Source: Notospermus geniculatus
Taxonomy: Eukaryota > Nemertea > Pilidiophora > Heteronemertea > Lineidae
DNA length: 64,000 bases
NCBI GenBank assembly: GCA_002633025.1
Contig: NMRB01000094.1
Coordinates: 350,032-414,031, forward strand
Direction: 5' to 3'
Positions within the stretch are counted from its first letter, which is position 1. Each line of letters starts with the position of its first letter. Under the pieces are notes generated by a model. The model saw nothing but the letters and a program-made list of their open reading frames with translations. It was not told the DNA's origin and made no database searches. The translations under genes were made by a program, and so were the position numbers. Below are positions 1 to 13,600 of the stretch, one piece after another.

Positions 1-732
1 GATTTAGAAAAGAGTGATTTTATTGAGGCAATCATCAGAAAAATGGTCAAAATTCGTGTGTGCGGCGGGCGTGACGTTACGTCATTGGCGTCACGACGCA
101 ACAGTTTCCAATGCTTTTCCACGGCAAAAACGTGCATTGTGGAAACTTTGGAACTAAAATTTCAACTTCTATCGGTCTGCACACCTGTGTTGACGAGATA
201 CACGCCATGCTGTTTACACAGGTTTAAGTCTACTGGTAATTAGCTACAAGATGAGGGGTCAATTGTTATGTTAAACTTTCTGGCTTTCTCACAAGGAGGA
301 TTTCCACACGGGATGCAAAAACCAACTTGGCAAACATAGCCCCGTAATCAACGGGCCATGTCTATAGTGTGACATCACTTAATGAGGCAGTCTCGGACCA
401 TTCTGATTTTAGCTAGGTTATTCACAAAATCAATCATAACTTTCTTACCGGTTGGAATTTTTTCACGAAATAAAAAACTTTTTCACTGTAATTCTGTGCC
501 AAATGATTATACAAACTGCAAAAACTGGTGGAATAAGGACTTTAAGTCTGTAGTTTTACAGATCACTCGGCTGTAATTTTACAGATCCAGTGTTGGGGAC
601 TCTGCTGCACAGATTTTCTGTAAAATCTTCTGTTATTTCTAACAATGTAGGATTTCTGTATTTTTTGAGGAGTCAAGGTGGTGTAGTGGTTCGCGTCTCC
701 AACTAGCGGCCAGAGTTCTACTGAAAGGTTTC
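1..732. other. left flank, no gene recognised
   Basis: No exon with homology or convincing splice sites is seen. At about 672-695 there is a tRNA-like A-box (TGGTGTAGTGG), the possible head of a truncated SINE. From about 733 onward the sequence is the duplicated intron DNA that is shared with the second receptor copy near 11987. Confidence 0.4.
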
Positions 733-887
733 AGGATTCAGGATAGACTGGGGTTGAAGTGTAAAGTCGAATAACATCGCAACCGCAGTTGATATCTGGT
801 TATAAACCCAAAACTTTAACTTCTTAACTTCATTGTTTGAGGAGTTGATAGATAGGTCATTGAAATCGGCACTGGCGGGGAAAGGGG

Positions 888-1614
888 TAGTCCGGTCAAT
901 ATAAGATTGTACCCCCAAAAAAATTGCAACAAAATGTTTTATTGTTTTAAATGCTAAGGTAGACCATACTGAGCTCCAGAAAAAAAGTCTCCGGAAATCT
1001 GACCCCGGGAAAGGGGTTAATTTGCAATTTGCAATCTGGAACTGACTTTATCATTGGGCCCAAGAACAGAGCTTTGTACAGGAGAGCGGGAACCGATGTA
1101 CAACTAACTTAATATGAACGGTTGGATTTACACCCCATAAATGTATTACAAACAGATAGAAACATGGTGCCTCTTAATCGAATAAGCATGTTTTTGTAGT
1201 TTTTAACTAGTTACGTTATTGGAAATGGCGATTTTTATGTATTTTGACCCATTTTGTGAAATTTGCGTAAAAACGTCATTTATTATCACATAAAACAATT
1301 AAAAATATGCTTGTCTGCTTCTAAGATGCCATGTTTCTATCAATTGGTAATACATTTATGGGGTGTAAATCCAACCGTTCATAAGTTAGTTGTACATTGG
1401 TTCCCATTCTCCTGTACAAAGCTCTGTTCTTGGGCCCAATGATGAAGTCAGTTCCAGATTGCAAATTGCAAATTAACCCCTTTCCCGGGGTCAGATTTCC
1501 GGAGACTTTTTTTCTGGAGCTCAGTATGGTCTACCTTAGCATTCAAAACAATAAAACATTTTGTTGCAATTTTTGGGGGGTTTGGGCCATATATTTCATA
1601 TTTTGACCCGACTA
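888..1614. mobile_element. 727-bp foldback element in receptor copy 1 intron
   Basis: Long imperfect inverted repeat. The left arm begins TAGTCCGGTCAA and the right arm ends TTGACCCGACTA. The arms pair over roughly 280 bp (about 890-1195 against 1300-1614), with an AT-rich loop of about 100 bp. The corresponding place in receptor copy 2 (about 12260) lacks it, so it inserted after or was lost since the duplication. No transposase is present, so it is non-autonomous. The target duplication could not be settled. Confidence 0.75.
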
Positions 1615-1705
1615 GGGTACTATTCCCGGGGTACTATTATAATGGCCAAGCTGCAACATTGGAGAAACGTATCAAGAATCCCATTAAGTGCATTTATTAT
1701 TACAG

Positions 1706-4700
1706 ATCAACCTGATTACTTCACAGAGGATGGCTGACTCTACCACCTTCAACAATTACAACAGCAAATGGATCATTAAGAATTTGGAATTTCCTGTGAG
1801 GAGAAATATCATTAAGTATTATTGTTGCCCAGAAACCTACATCGATATCACTATATACTTTACGATAGTTCGGCAGGCGACGTACGTGACGAGTGTATTG
1901 GTGGTCCCAGGGGTGATCCTCGCCTTTCTCATCCCGTTTGTCTTCATGTTTCCACCAGACGCCGGCGAGAAAATCAACCTAGGTAAGAAAATGGTGACAT
2001 GACGGTCATTGTTGTCAGTTGTCTGGAATTGACATTTGATTTGCTGCTTACATTTAATGCGATGTCGGTGAAGACCAGGGGCCGGTTGCACAAAGAATCT
2101 TAAGTCTAAGAAAAAACTTAAGTCTGAAATGAAGTCATCTGATTTGCTGAAACCTGGTCACATGATGACTTAAGTCAAACTTTAGACTTAAGATTCTTTG
2201 TGAAACTGGGCCCAGCTGCTATACTTAATTGTTTACATGTACATGTACTTGTTGGCATGAGGATCACAGTGGCCGACCCGAGGGGTTCTTCACGACATAT
2301 GCACGTCATATAGGCCCGGTGGTCGAGTGGTTAGCGCGCTTGACTACCAACCGTGTAATGGGTCGGCGCGAGTTCGACTCCGGGCGAAGGCACATAAAAT
2401 TGTGAAATATCAGAGGGTCCGTCGGATGGGACTGAAAGCCGTGGTCCCTTGTACCTGAGTGTCTATGCCAGGGGCAAGTAAAAGACCCCGCACAGGTGGA
2501 CTGTAGCCTGTTGTGGACTCCATACCTCCGGCAAAAACCCAACAGGGCTACGACGCCGGTAATGACTAACTAACTAACTATATACACCAAAATCGGAGTT
2601 GTAGGGTCGCAGGGACCTGGGTTTGCCACCGGGATCTTTCTCCGCCAACAAATGGGCGAGGTCAAATCTCATACATGTAGTTAACACGGTGTTAACCCCC
2701 AGCCCAGGGTTAAGAAAGTGTCAGGATAACCCTGAGAGTTGACCTCAGGCCTCAGAGTTAAGATAACACTGAGTAATCTCATGGTTACCTCAGAGATGAC
2801 ACAAAGTTAACACTTTCTTGACACTTTGATAACCCTGGTGTTAACTTAATCTGAGGAATGACCAAAAAGTCAACGAAATACATGGCAGCTCCTGTACATT
2901 TGGTGTTAACCTCCTGGAGGTTAACGCTGGAGGGAGGTCAAATCTCAGGGTTAGCAAAAGCAGCCATGTTTGCCATTCCAATGCTTCAAGTTGTGGCCCA
3001 AAGAAGACGAGAAAACTCCGTACGTCACCCAGCATACAGCGGAGAGCCACCCAGAATCTGTTACCCCACTGCAGTCAGTTTCACTGAATCCGTTCCAGGA
3101 AGTGTGGCCGGTGAAGGTCAACAGATCACCCCAGGGTTATCTGAGTGTAATCTTTTTCTAACCCTGGTGTTATCCGAGTGTAATCTTTTTCTAACCCTGG
3201 GGTTATCCAAGTGTTAACTTCATCTTGGTGTCAAGGGTTCGGGTTAACACTTTTTGGGGAGATTACACTATGATTAATTATCCTGACTCAAAAGTTAACT
3301 TTCAGATTTGACCTCGCCCATTAAAAGCGTCAGTATCAGGACTTCAATTAGAAGACATCAACAGCCTGCTCTGTGTTCAGCAATGCCAACCATTACCAAC
3401 AGAAGCTGGACCCAACAATGCCAGTCCTTGAATAAGGTCTCTGGCTTTGCAACTGTGTCTGTGACCATCACACTACTCCTCCAACATTATCATATCAAAA
3501 GCGTCAGTATCAGGACTTCGATTCGAAGATATCAACAGCCTGCTGTGTGGTCAGCAATGCCGACCATCACCAACAAAAGCTGGACGCCGGCAAAGTAAGA
3601 CACGGGGGATTAATAAACTTTCAATTTAACATGTATTCTATTTAGGTGTTGGCCTTATCCTCGGATACATTCTTCTCCTGTTGATTGGGGATACCATCAG
3701 CCAGGGTGCAATGATGGCTAGTCCGCCAATGATATGTAAGTACTCGCTGCATTGAACCCCTTGCAGCTACTTTATGGCACGGCTTAACCCGCCGGCCATG
3801 GACGGAGGATTTCCTTTACGGCTAGTGGTTTGGCGCATTGGCCACAGAGCTAGAAGTTAAGTAACGTTGAGCGCGATCACTACATGAGTGACCGGTACAT
3901 GTAATAATACATTCGGGTCCGTAAAGCCACGGATTCAAGTTTTTTGGGATGGAGGAGGGTAAAGGTACTATGCTTGTTTACATCTTTGTCTACCAATCAG
4001 TACTTTGTGACAGGCTTTCGCAGCCTTGTCAGTACATGTTGACCTCTGGACCTCGGCATTTTGGACGCAGACGATTAGCGTCTGAATGATGAATCCAGCT
4101 TTCAACGTGCAGCAGATGTCAAATTACTTTTTCAGTCCGGTACTACTCGGTTAACATCGTCCTCGTTGGACTCTCGATGATTATTTCGATGATTGTAGTT
4201 CAGCTCTGGCGCGATAGAGGGCGTGCAACTGGCCCTCCTCATTTCTTGTCGACCGTAAGTAGGCTGATGTTGTTTTTCGTACCCAATGCCCGCCATATAG
4301 TGAGTGTGAAATATTTTATAAAGTCATATGGTCCATGCTGACTTCATGCTGTATTGGGCATGAATTTTTAAAAAATGGATGAAGAAAATTATCGTCGGCT
4401 ATAGGCCTACGGCGGGCACTGATCATGCGCAAACCTCCATTTTGTCATAGTCTATTAATTCTTTCTGCATGAGTCGACTTCGTCTTTTCATCCAGACGGT
4501 TTGGTCAGATTCCCCCATGAATTAAACCCTAATGTTTCAATTAGTAGTCATAAATAATTTCAAGAGACTCCCGGTGTCAGTATTATCCACTAGGCCTCCT
4601 TCCAACACATTACGTCCAACATCTAAACTCCCTACGTAGTTGTGTACCGCGCCCCCTTCGGTTTACCCGCTCTCCACAACTGCTTAACTTCGTAAAATTC

Positions 4701-5265
4701 GCCGCGTTTGGTCAACAGATGGCGCTGAGAGAGTCGACCAATGAGAGCACCGAGCGACCGGTAACCAAGCTGGCCTGAGACACTTTTTCATTGGCCGAGC
4801 CGTTCGTAGCCATGGTAGCACAAGGACATCCGTTGCCAACGGCCAAAGAGTTCTGAAAGCAGCGTGCTGATAGGCTGTAAAACTCACGCCAGGCCCTGAC
4901 GCCATCTGTTGACCAAACGCGGCGAATTTTACGAAGTTAAGCAGTTGTGGAGAGCGAGTAAACCGAAGGGAGCGCGACTCACAACTGCGTAGGGAGTTTA
5001 TCCAACATCATGCAGGCCTTCATTCTTTACTTTTTAGGTCCTCGTCAATGGCATCGGGGGCCTGTTGTTTGTGAGGAGAGAAAATTACAAGCGAAGGCCG
5101 AGGACAGTGACCATCGACACGGAAGGCGGGATGGATACAGATAAGATTGGCCAGGATGGACCGGACCCAAACCTCGAATGGCGGCTGGTCGCAATGGTCT
5201 TGGATCGAGTCTTGTTCATAATATTTCTTGTGATCACTATTATTGTTGCGAGTGTTATGCTTTAG
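1706..5265 (+). CDS. Cys-loop ligand-gated ion channel, nicotinic acetylcholine receptor alpha-like (copy 1, 3' exons only)
   Basis: Four exons are seen: 1706-1982 (phase 0 in, phase 1 out), 3646-3735, 4136-4254 and 5038-5265, all with AG/GT borders and matching phases, ending at TAG 5265. Exon 1 carries loop C with vicinal cysteines (YYCCPETY, then DIT) and M1 ending in PPDAGEK. The 90-bp exon is M2 (begins [13 protein letters not shown]). The 119-bp exon is M3. The last exon gives a short cytoplasmic loop with [10 protein letters not shown] and M4 (WRLVAMVLDRVLF). The CC pair and flanking tyrosines mark an alpha-type, agonist-binding subunit of the pentameric plasma-membrane channel. The ligand-binding N-terminal exons are not in the window; they must lie upstream of base 1 or be absent. 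M2 is divergent from classical nicotinic pores. Several mobile elements sit in its introns. Family is certain; ligand and ion selectivity are not. Confidence 0.85.
2078..2213. mobile_element. foldback MITE, GGGGCCGGTTGCACAA family
   Basis: Inverted repeat whose left end is GGGGCCGGTTGCACAAAG and whose right end is its imperfect complement ending GGGCCC. The interior pairs through AGACTTAAG-type segments. Receptor copy 2 has the uninterrupted sequence GTGAAGAACAGCTGCT (about 12926-12941), giving an empty site. Related elements occur at 39285 and 51422. Confidence 0.75.
2313..2579 (+). mobile_element. tRNA-derived SINE with target duplication
   Basis: The 5' part looks like a tRNA gene, with A-box TGGTCGAGTGG and B-box AGTTCGACTCC. 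A tRNA-unrelated body follows and the tail is (ACTA)n. It is flanked by ATATA on both sides (2308-2312 and 2580-2584). Receptor copy 2 has a single ATATA with no insert (about 13024). The acceptor stem is not that of a working tRNA, so this is a SINE rather than a tRNA gene. Confidence 0.75.
2649..3324. mobile_element. TIR element of about 670 bp with internal degenerate repeats
   Basis: Ends are complementary: the left end reads TGGGCGAGGTCAAATCT and the right end is its reverse complement near 3306-3323. The interior is built of degenerate GTTAACCCTGG/CCAGGGTTA motifs and contains a second GGAGGTCAAATCTCA at about 2933. It is absent from the matching intron of receptor copy 2. No coding capacity is seen. 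Confidence 0.6.
3325..3600 (+). repeat. two diverged units of a dispersed repeat, receptor M1-M2 intron
   Basis: Units of about 125 bp contain GCGTCAGTATCAGGACTTC and CAACAGCCTGCT. The same pair occurs in receptor copy 2 (13095-13376), and a single copy in opposite orientation lies in the sulfotransferase intron (about 22640-22790). Its presence in an unrelated gene shows it is a dispersed element and not coding sequence. Confidence 0.65.
4624..5000. mobile_element. TIR element (about 377 bp) in the M3-M4 intron of copy 1
   Basis: Long terminal inverted repeats of more than 100 bp. The left end begins AAACTCCCTACGTAGTTGTG and the right end is its near-complement ending at about 5000. The arms include GTTTGGTCAACAGATGGCG and its complement. 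The right arm ends about 36 bp before the M4 exon acceptor. A partial relative lies at 16609-16790. No open frame for a transposase. Confidence 0.75.
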
Positions 5266-5292
5266 TTTGCACCGTGAATTGGCATGATCCTA

Positions 5293-5395
5293 AATGCTAT
5301 TAGCACACTTTATGTATTAGCACACTTTACATGTATTAGCACACTACATGTATTAGCACACTACATGTATTAGCACACTACGTGTATTTGCAAAC
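5293..5395 (+). repeat. 17-bp tandem repeat downstream of receptor copy 1
   Basis: About five to six units of TATTAGCACACTACATG. The same array, with slightly different units, follows receptor copy 2 at 14228-14300, so it was part of the duplicated block. Confidence 0.8.
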
Positions 5396-7658
5396 TATGT
5401 ACATGTATAGCGAATCATCGGCCAATTTTTAGCGGGCAGCGAAAATCCACCCAGACACCCCAGAATGGAACCAATGATAGCACCAGACATGCCAGAGAAC
5501 AACCAGAAGACTAAAAAGCAGACCCAACACACATGGTGCATCAGATAAGAAGAGATTTGAATACCATCAACATCAACCTCAAGACACTCCAAGCACGCTC
5601 CACTCCTTGCAGAACATACTTTATAGTGACTTGGCACATGACAGAAAACTGACATGACATAGTCAAATGCGTCATGCGGCAACAGTATCGGAAAGAGAGA
5701 GATTTTGGAAACGTGGAAATATCGTAATTAAGTAATAGCTCATCAGAAAAAAAACACTAACGAAATGGTCCATGGACCATGTGCACACCTACGTGAATGT
5801 ACCAGAAGAACAGATGACAAATGTTAAATCGGAATATTCCAGGGCAAGCCTTGAATTCCAGGTATGACATGTATGACTATGGTCAAAACTTCAATTTCAA
5901 AACATTCTCGCTTGAGTAATTTATGACATATGTGCCGAAGTCCGTTTTCCAAGATGGCCAACTGGGTCCAATTCGACGAAAATCTGCTGTACATATAGAG
6001 GGTATCTAGATTAAATAATCATACCAAGTTAGAAAGTACCAGGTCAAATAGCCGCGACACGTGCCACCAAATGACAAAATTTTGAATTTTGACCTCTGTG
6101 GCCTTGAAAAGTAGGTCATTATCACAAAGCCCTTTACATATACATGTATCATGTATCCTCATTAGATACACCTACACGTATGATAAAAATTTAGAGACCA
6201 TCCATTCGGTTTTTGCTACCTGGTGGCCAATCCAGGAATCGAATCGAACCGGAACTTGGTGCCGTATCTGACATACAGGTGTATGAAGTTTCAGGTCAAC
6301 AGCCACAGCGGTTACGAAATGTGCCACCAAAAGGCAAAATTCTGAACTTTGACCTCTGTGACCTCGAAAAGTAGGTCAGATCAAAAACCCGTTATGTTAC
6401 GTATCTTCATTAGATACATCTATAATAAAACTTTGGAGACGATCCAGTCATTAGTTCAGGAGTTATTGTAGTTTTTGTGTTTTGGGTTTTTGCCACCTGG
6501 TGGCCAAGCCGAGAATCGAATCGGACCGAAACTTGGTGTCGTAGGTCATATGACATAGGGGTATATATGTACCAAGTTTCAGATCAATAGCTCCAGCGGT
6601 TACGAAACATGCCCTGCTAATGGCCGATGATGGACGCTACACCATTGTAAAAGCTCACCAAGTGAGCTAACAATCAACATTTTTATTATGTAATTTTTTA
6701 TGATTTTTGTTACAATTCGGATAGAGTGGAACGTTCTAAGGATTGTGGGCTTTGTTTTATCAAAATCTGTTGAGTGGTTGCCGAGATATTTGAAATTATC
6801 AAAATTTCGATAATCTGAGACTTCCCAATTTTTCACAAACTTTTGATATCAGTAGACAGAGGTCACCTAAAAACATAGAAGTATGAAGACTTAATGCCGA
6901 GAGGTACGAGAGTGCTCGGGACCACATATCTCCTCCGGAATACAAGTCCTGGTTTATGATGGTACTAGCAGGCCAAGGGTGGGAGACTTGGGTAAAGCAG
7001 TGCCATTAGAGTCAAATACAAGGATTGCTCTTCAGATGTCCGAGGTAATAGGTGCCGGTGTAAGAGTAAAGAATATCCCCCTGTAAAAAGTGTCAGCTTC
7101 TATTGTTCCATAACGGATTAAGGGGCATGGCTATGGAAACCAATCGCTAGAGATTATAATGTAGCTATGGGTCATATCAAGAATATATTATATCAACTCG
7201 GCATGCGCAGTAGGTTGCCCTAGGCCTTCACCGTCGCCGCTTTTGTGGCGGAAGGCCTGTACATGTATTGGGTGACCACACAAAACAATTATTCACAGGT
7301 CAAGTGTACTTCGTTTCAAATCTCTGTGTGCATATTTCTCAAATAAGCAAAAAGCAGTCGGTGCAATTTCATCGACCCGATGAACGATGCCACTAAGTCT
7401 GCACCCAATTTAGAAAATTACTTACATTTGTAATGTAAATTACTTTGTAGTTAGGATCTTCATATCACTATTGTGAAAAACTATGTAATATCGTCGACCA
7501 ATCAGTGTGACCTTAATATAAAATAATAATATACATGTATGATAATTAAATAACAAATTATAGACAATCAGAGCCTTGTTTGTTTTTATTAATCAGTAGT
7601 TATTTGTGAAAGCCGACACGTTATCAGACAATATACAGATGCATTCATTGTTGGCAGG
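5396..7658. other. intergenic DNA between receptor copies; dispersed repeat
   Basis: 5400-5680 matches 14310-14600 after receptor copy 2 and is the tail of the duplication. About 5930-6620 contains repeated segments in which rules such as GTGCCACCAAA and CGAATCGAACCGGAACTTGG recur. 6600-6840 is an inverted relative of 14570-14750 and contains AAGCTCACCAAGTGAGCT. The remaining stretch to 7658 holds no gene I can support; it should contain the promoter of receptor copy 2. Confidence 0.5.
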
Positions 7659-10600
7659 ATGATGGCCTTTACTCCGTCGTCAGGATTATTCCTGGGTTTG
7701 TTGTCCCTCTTCGCGGCACTGGCAAGAGGTAGGTCATCTCTGTAGAGGTTCTTCACGTGACGTCACATTTCCATGACGACACGATGCCGCCTTTATTATT
7801 GGCCGTAAAAATATCAAGCTCAAGCGATGTAACGGTACGGCATGAACACAGTATCAACACACTGATTGTGACGTCAAAAAATGTCATGATGTGATAGTTT
7901 TGTCGTCGTCGCCGACTGACGGACAACATGGCCGATTCTTTGCAGTCACGTGACAGTTGTGACGTCAGTGAACAACCTCTATTGGATCTGGTAGTTACCC
8001 ATTGTTTTTATACATTTTCTGAAACGAGCGAATGTCCCCGGGGAAAACATTTTGGTTCCCAAAGCCACCGCTAGGGCTAGAAGGCTTCGGCTCTGGCTGC
8101 CATTTTCGCGACAAAAATTTGTCGCAGATCTCAGTGCGCATGCGCGGATGACCGTTATGTTGACATCCCGGGTTATTTTTAGAATGGAATGCCGGTAACC
8201 ACGTGGGTCTAATGTGATTGAACACGCCGAATCGTGCGAAATGGCAACACCGAGGAAGTTTCTGTTGATGAGAAAGTTGGTATGTGTTGCAGATCTGTAA
8301 CAAAAAGTCAAAATAATCGCCGTTTTGTAGACCGGAGGAGAATGAAATTTTACCTGAAAACGGACCGTTACAGTGACGTCAGCAACAAAATGGCAGCCAG
8401 AGCCGAAGCCTTCTAGCCCTAGCGGTGGCTTCGGGAACCAAAATGCGGGGAAAACTGTCCAAGGAACAAAAGATCCCGTTGTTACATTCCAATCTCTGGC
8501 GAGTGGTTTCTACAGCCATGCTGTGACACAAAATTGTCCGAGAGTGAAGGAAACCTCTTTTTGAAGGGGCAGGGTTTGGGCCTATTGTTGACAGATGTAT
8601 GATGCGGCTTGTGTTATGCAACGTGCCTGGTTTTAGTTGTGTGAGACCTCGCGTGCATTCGGTTTCCACTGCGGCCACTTATTGCATAGATTACAGTATT
8701 CACGGTTGGAGTGAATCATCTTCAAAATATGAACGGATGTAGGCCTACATGTACATGTATACCCCATCTCCTGTTCGGTGTTTGTACTCGAAATGAATGG
8801 TCTCTTCGTTAGAAATAAAAATCGCGTTTAGTCGCTCTATGATCTGTACATTCGGAACATAAATGCACGGCAGAATATAGACTACAATAAATCGGAAAGT
8901 CGTCTCCGAATATTTCGCAAATTCTCGACCCCAATCGGGGTCTTCAGAATATAGACTACGTAGAGGATAATCGCCTGTTGGATGACTACATGCAGCAGAC
9001 ATACACTGTTCTTCCTTTCGTGGGTAGGTGTAAAACCTGAGTTCGAACAACACGAGAAGAAGTTGTATCACGATTTGATGAGAGACTACCAAAAATGGGT
9101 TCGACCAGTCATCAGATCAGACGACACTGTGACTGTTGAGTTTGGCATTACGTTTCAAGGGCTGTTAGCGGTGGTAAGTGGTTTGGATCATGTAAATAGA
9201 GGTATCAACCGGTATTTGTGAACTTGACCCGTACGGATACTTTGGCAAAAAAACGTATATATTTGAAGTGGTTATTATCTATTAACTTGGGCTGTAGCCA
9301 TGAATATCTCGACACATGACAACAATATTAACCCCTTTCACTGCTAGTGGCATTTTCATAAAAAAACAGGAAAAGATAATTCTCAAAATTCAGGAAAAAC
9401 CATGTGACATCAGTATTCAGCTGCAGGGTCAGATCCAGGGTTGACAGAAAGGGGGGCGTAGCTTGACGGAGGTGGTGAGCAATGAAAGCGCGAAGCCCAA
9501 GCGGAGGGTCTGACAATTTTACAATTTAAGTGCTTTTAGATGCATTTTCCTGGCATCTGAGAGCAAAATACTCGAATTTTTATGTGATTAAATTTTTCTT
9601 GCTAAAAAAATCATTGCTGGATCCGACCGTGAGTCGGAAGCCCTTTATGAGCGCTTTAGTTATATGTAACAGTCTTTTCTACACATTAGTATTTTTCGTG
9701 TTTGACAGTCATGTAAAGAGGTGTGAAGGGCGAGCTGATTTCCATAACTGGTGATGTCAAAGTACACGTACATGTGTATGTTCTTATTTCAGAATGAAAA
9801 TGAAGGGTATGTTTCACTCAACACTTGGTGGAACATGGTTAGTATTAGATGAACCTTTCAATTTCCCTTACAATATTTTTAAAGACCAAGTTGTATCTCA
9901 AAATTGTGTACGCAGATTATTACTGAAGTGTATAAAATACACAAATACAACATATTTTGCTTTTCATTTCATCAAATTCGGGTGAGTAGTTAGGAAGATA
10001 TAGCGGAATATGTGTGCGAAAATGCTAGTGCTATTTTCCGTACAGCAAGGAACTACAATGCAGCCAGGGTCGAAAATGCTAATTTATGCGTGATGTCATT
10101 GCAGGTATATATGAAAACAAATCTGAGCCGTCCAATGTGGAGATAAAGTTCATTTTCATTTACATATTTACTAATAGACAAATTTCTCACTTCATTCTTT
10201 CACATGAATAGTTGCGCAAGTCCTTCACAGCACTAAAATGCATGCTCATTATGCAAATTCCTGCAATGACGTCATCAAGTTAGGCCCAACATTCTCCTCC
10301 GACCAAGTCCATTAAATACGTTATAACTTTTTTAGCCAGTTGGAATTTTTCAATGAAACAAAAAGCATCTTGATCAGCACGATATCCCCTAACTTTGTAA
10401 AGTTAATAAAAACAAGGCGCAACTGGGACTTTGAACTAAATCTCAGTAGGCCTTTTCAAAAGTCTCCGGTGTCTGGTTAGCATTTCGGTAACCGGTGATG
10501 TCATGTTATTACTGACTACGGTGCAAGTTTTACTGATTACTTTGCATCAATTATTTTCTCAGCGCTGGGAGGATGTATCTTTAAGGTGGAATTCCAGCGA

Positions 10601-13600
10601 CTATTTTGGTATTGAAAAAGTCAGACTCCCCATTGACAAGCTCTGGTCTCCGGATTTGTACGTGTATAACAGGTACGTGAAATAAAATGGAATGGTCCGA
10701 GAAACATGTGGATTTTGACTGTCATCACCCTTTTTGTGCGAGTACTGGCTTGTTTTGTTTCATCATGATGGAGAGGGAGGGTTGATTTGTTTACTTTTTT
10801 CAGTCGGTGTGTTGACCTGAATTGAGTGCACAATTGCGTAGGCTATAACAACTTCTGTTCTTTGGACTGTTTAGTGTGTCAGGTTTAGAGTTCTGCGTGT
10901 TTGTGCGAACAAACATTCTTTAGCGGTACATGTATTTCAAACTCTTTCCACGTGAACCATTTACGCCGCCAGGCTTGTTTACTTTCATTTTTGTACATGT
11001 ACATGAATGATGAACTGGATGAAGACTTCTAACGATTGTGTTCATAGTCACAGAAGTCCTAATTAGAACGTACAGAAGAGAGTAGAAAATTTCAAGCTAG
11101 GATTTCACAGGAAAACATAAATACAGCTATTAAATAGCACGAATACAACTCCCTGTAGTCAGATAATACTTGAAGCATGTTGCTTTGGCAATTTTTACAC
11201 CTCATTTGGAAGTTTTGCAGAAATAAAAAAAAGGTCATAGTCGATTTGGGAGGGGACGTAAACCGTAACGCTGAAGCCGCGTGTACACTGGATCTCCAAG
11301 GTCCGTTTACTGATCAGTTTGTATTATTACAAACCCATTATTTTTCTAACTTCTTTTTCTCATTGCAGTATCGGTGATGAAAGAATTTTCAAACAGGGGA
11401 TGGCGGTTGTGAATAGCAGGGGTGTTACCAGTTACATCCCACCATTTATTGTAAACATTGCGTGCAAATTTGATTTTACCTATTATCCCTATGATGAACA
11501 GACATGCATTATGAAAATTGGAAGTTGGCATCATGATGGTGGGAAGGTACGTTACAACATTATAGTACGCTTAAGTCATCTGGAGCTCGATGGGCGGACC
11601 TTCGGTTGTCAGGCAGACCTTGGTATTGTTGGTGAAGTCTGGTTATTGACGTTTTATTGACAGGACACTTCCAGCCAATCCCATGCCTGTGCCTGTGTTC
11701 AATTTCAAATCAAGGTCTAGTTGTATGTTCAATTTCAAACCAAGGTTCAGCTTGTTAGAAAACAATGTGCGTTGAACCGTTTAGAGTAAACCCTAAGTTC
11801 ATTGTGCTCTAGTTACTAAGGGTTTGATTGACATACGCCCATCGAGCTCCAGATGACTTAAACGTACTATAGTACACAGTGCACCTGGTGTAATTATAGG
11901 TATTACCACCAGGTGCACTTGGGAAACCGCTCACATGCACTTACAATAGTTGACCAGTGCAAGCATAATTTATGTAGGCAACATGGCCGGTCAGGATAGA
12001 CCGCATGTGGTTGAAGTGTAAAGTCGAATGACATCGCAACCGTAGTTGATATCAGACTATAAACCCAAAACTTAAACTTCTTGGCCCATATTTTCAAAGC
12101 TGTGTTAACGCTAAAATGCATTTTAGTCCAACACTTGCATGCATATAAGCATGCAAGTGCTGGACTAAAATGCATCGTTAAACAGCTTTGAAAATATGGG
12201 CCCTTTACTTTATTGTTTGAGGAGAGGATAGGTCAATGAAATCGGCACTGGCGGAGAAAGGGGTACTTATTATAATGGCCAAGTTGCAAACTTGGAGAAA
12301 CTTACCAAGAATCCTTTTAAAGGAGCACGGTATTGCCGCTTTTTCTCGACAGCCGGCGCCACTGCGCCACTCTCCAACCCGAGGGACTAACTACGTTTCG
12401 GCGAATGACCCGATTTACTGCGTACATTTTGTAATGCATTTTTGTAGTTCGTCCTACTGCCGCTAGGTGGCTCCCTCTACGTCGGCAGTCAAATAACACA
12501 TTTCAGATCCAATACCGTGCTCCTTTAAATGTAGGCCTACATTTATTATTACAGATCAACCTGACTACTACACACAAAACGGCTGACACGTCCACCTTCA
12601 GCAATTTCAACAGCAAATGGATCATTAAGAATATGATGATTCCTGTGAAGAGAAATGTCATTAAGTATGAATGTTGCCCAGAACTCTACATCGATATCAC
12701 TGCAACATTTACGATAGCTCGGCAGGCGACGTACGTGACGAGTGTATTGGTGGTCCCAGGGGTGATCCTCGCCTTTCTCATCCCATTTGTCTTCATGTTT
12801 CCACCAGACGCCGGCGAGAAAATCAACCTTGGTAAGAAAACGGAAATTGCGTTATGATGACGTCATTGTTGTCAGTTGTCTGGAACTGACATCTGATTTG
12901 CTGGTTGCAGTTTAATGCGTTGTGGGTGAAGAACAGCTGCTATACTTTATTGTTTACTTGTTGGCATACGATGAGGATCGCAGTGGCTGACCCGTGGGGT
13001 TGTTTACGACATAGATGCACACATATACACCAAAATCGGAGTTGTAAGGTTGCAAGGACCTGGCTTTGCCTCCGGGATCTTGCTCCTCCAACATTGTCAC
13101 ATCAAAACCGTCAGTATCAGGACTTCGATTCGAAGACATCAACAGCCTGCTGTATGGTCAGCAATGCCGACCATCAACAGGAGAAGCTGGACCAAACAAT
13201 GCCAGTCCTTGAATAAGGTCTCTGGCTTTGCCACTTGGAACCATACTCCACCTCCAACATTATCATATCAAACGCGTCCGTGCCAGGACTTCGATTCGAA
13301 GATATCAACAGCCTGCTGTGTGGTCAGCAATGCCGACCATCATATCACCAACAGAAGCTGGACCCCGGCCAGGTAAGACACTGGGGTATTACTAAACTTT
13401 CAATTTTACATGTATTCTATTTAAGGTGTTGGCCTTATCCTCGGATACATTCTTCTCCTGTTGATTGGGGATACCATCAGCCAGGGTGCAATGATGGCTA
13501 GTCCGCCAATGATATGTAAGTACTCGCTGCATTGAACCCCTTGCAGCTACTATGGCACGGTTTAACCCGCCGGCCATGAACGGAGAATTTCCTTTACGGC

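Noticed and set aside
2306-2400. Possible tRNA gene from A- and B-box motifs
   Set aside because: The acceptor stem does not pair, and the unit has a SINE body, a tail and target duplications.
5065-5265. Stand-alone short membrane protein
   Set aside because: It is the M4 exon of the receptor; the exon has a splice acceptor at 5036-5037 and continues the frame of the M3 exon.
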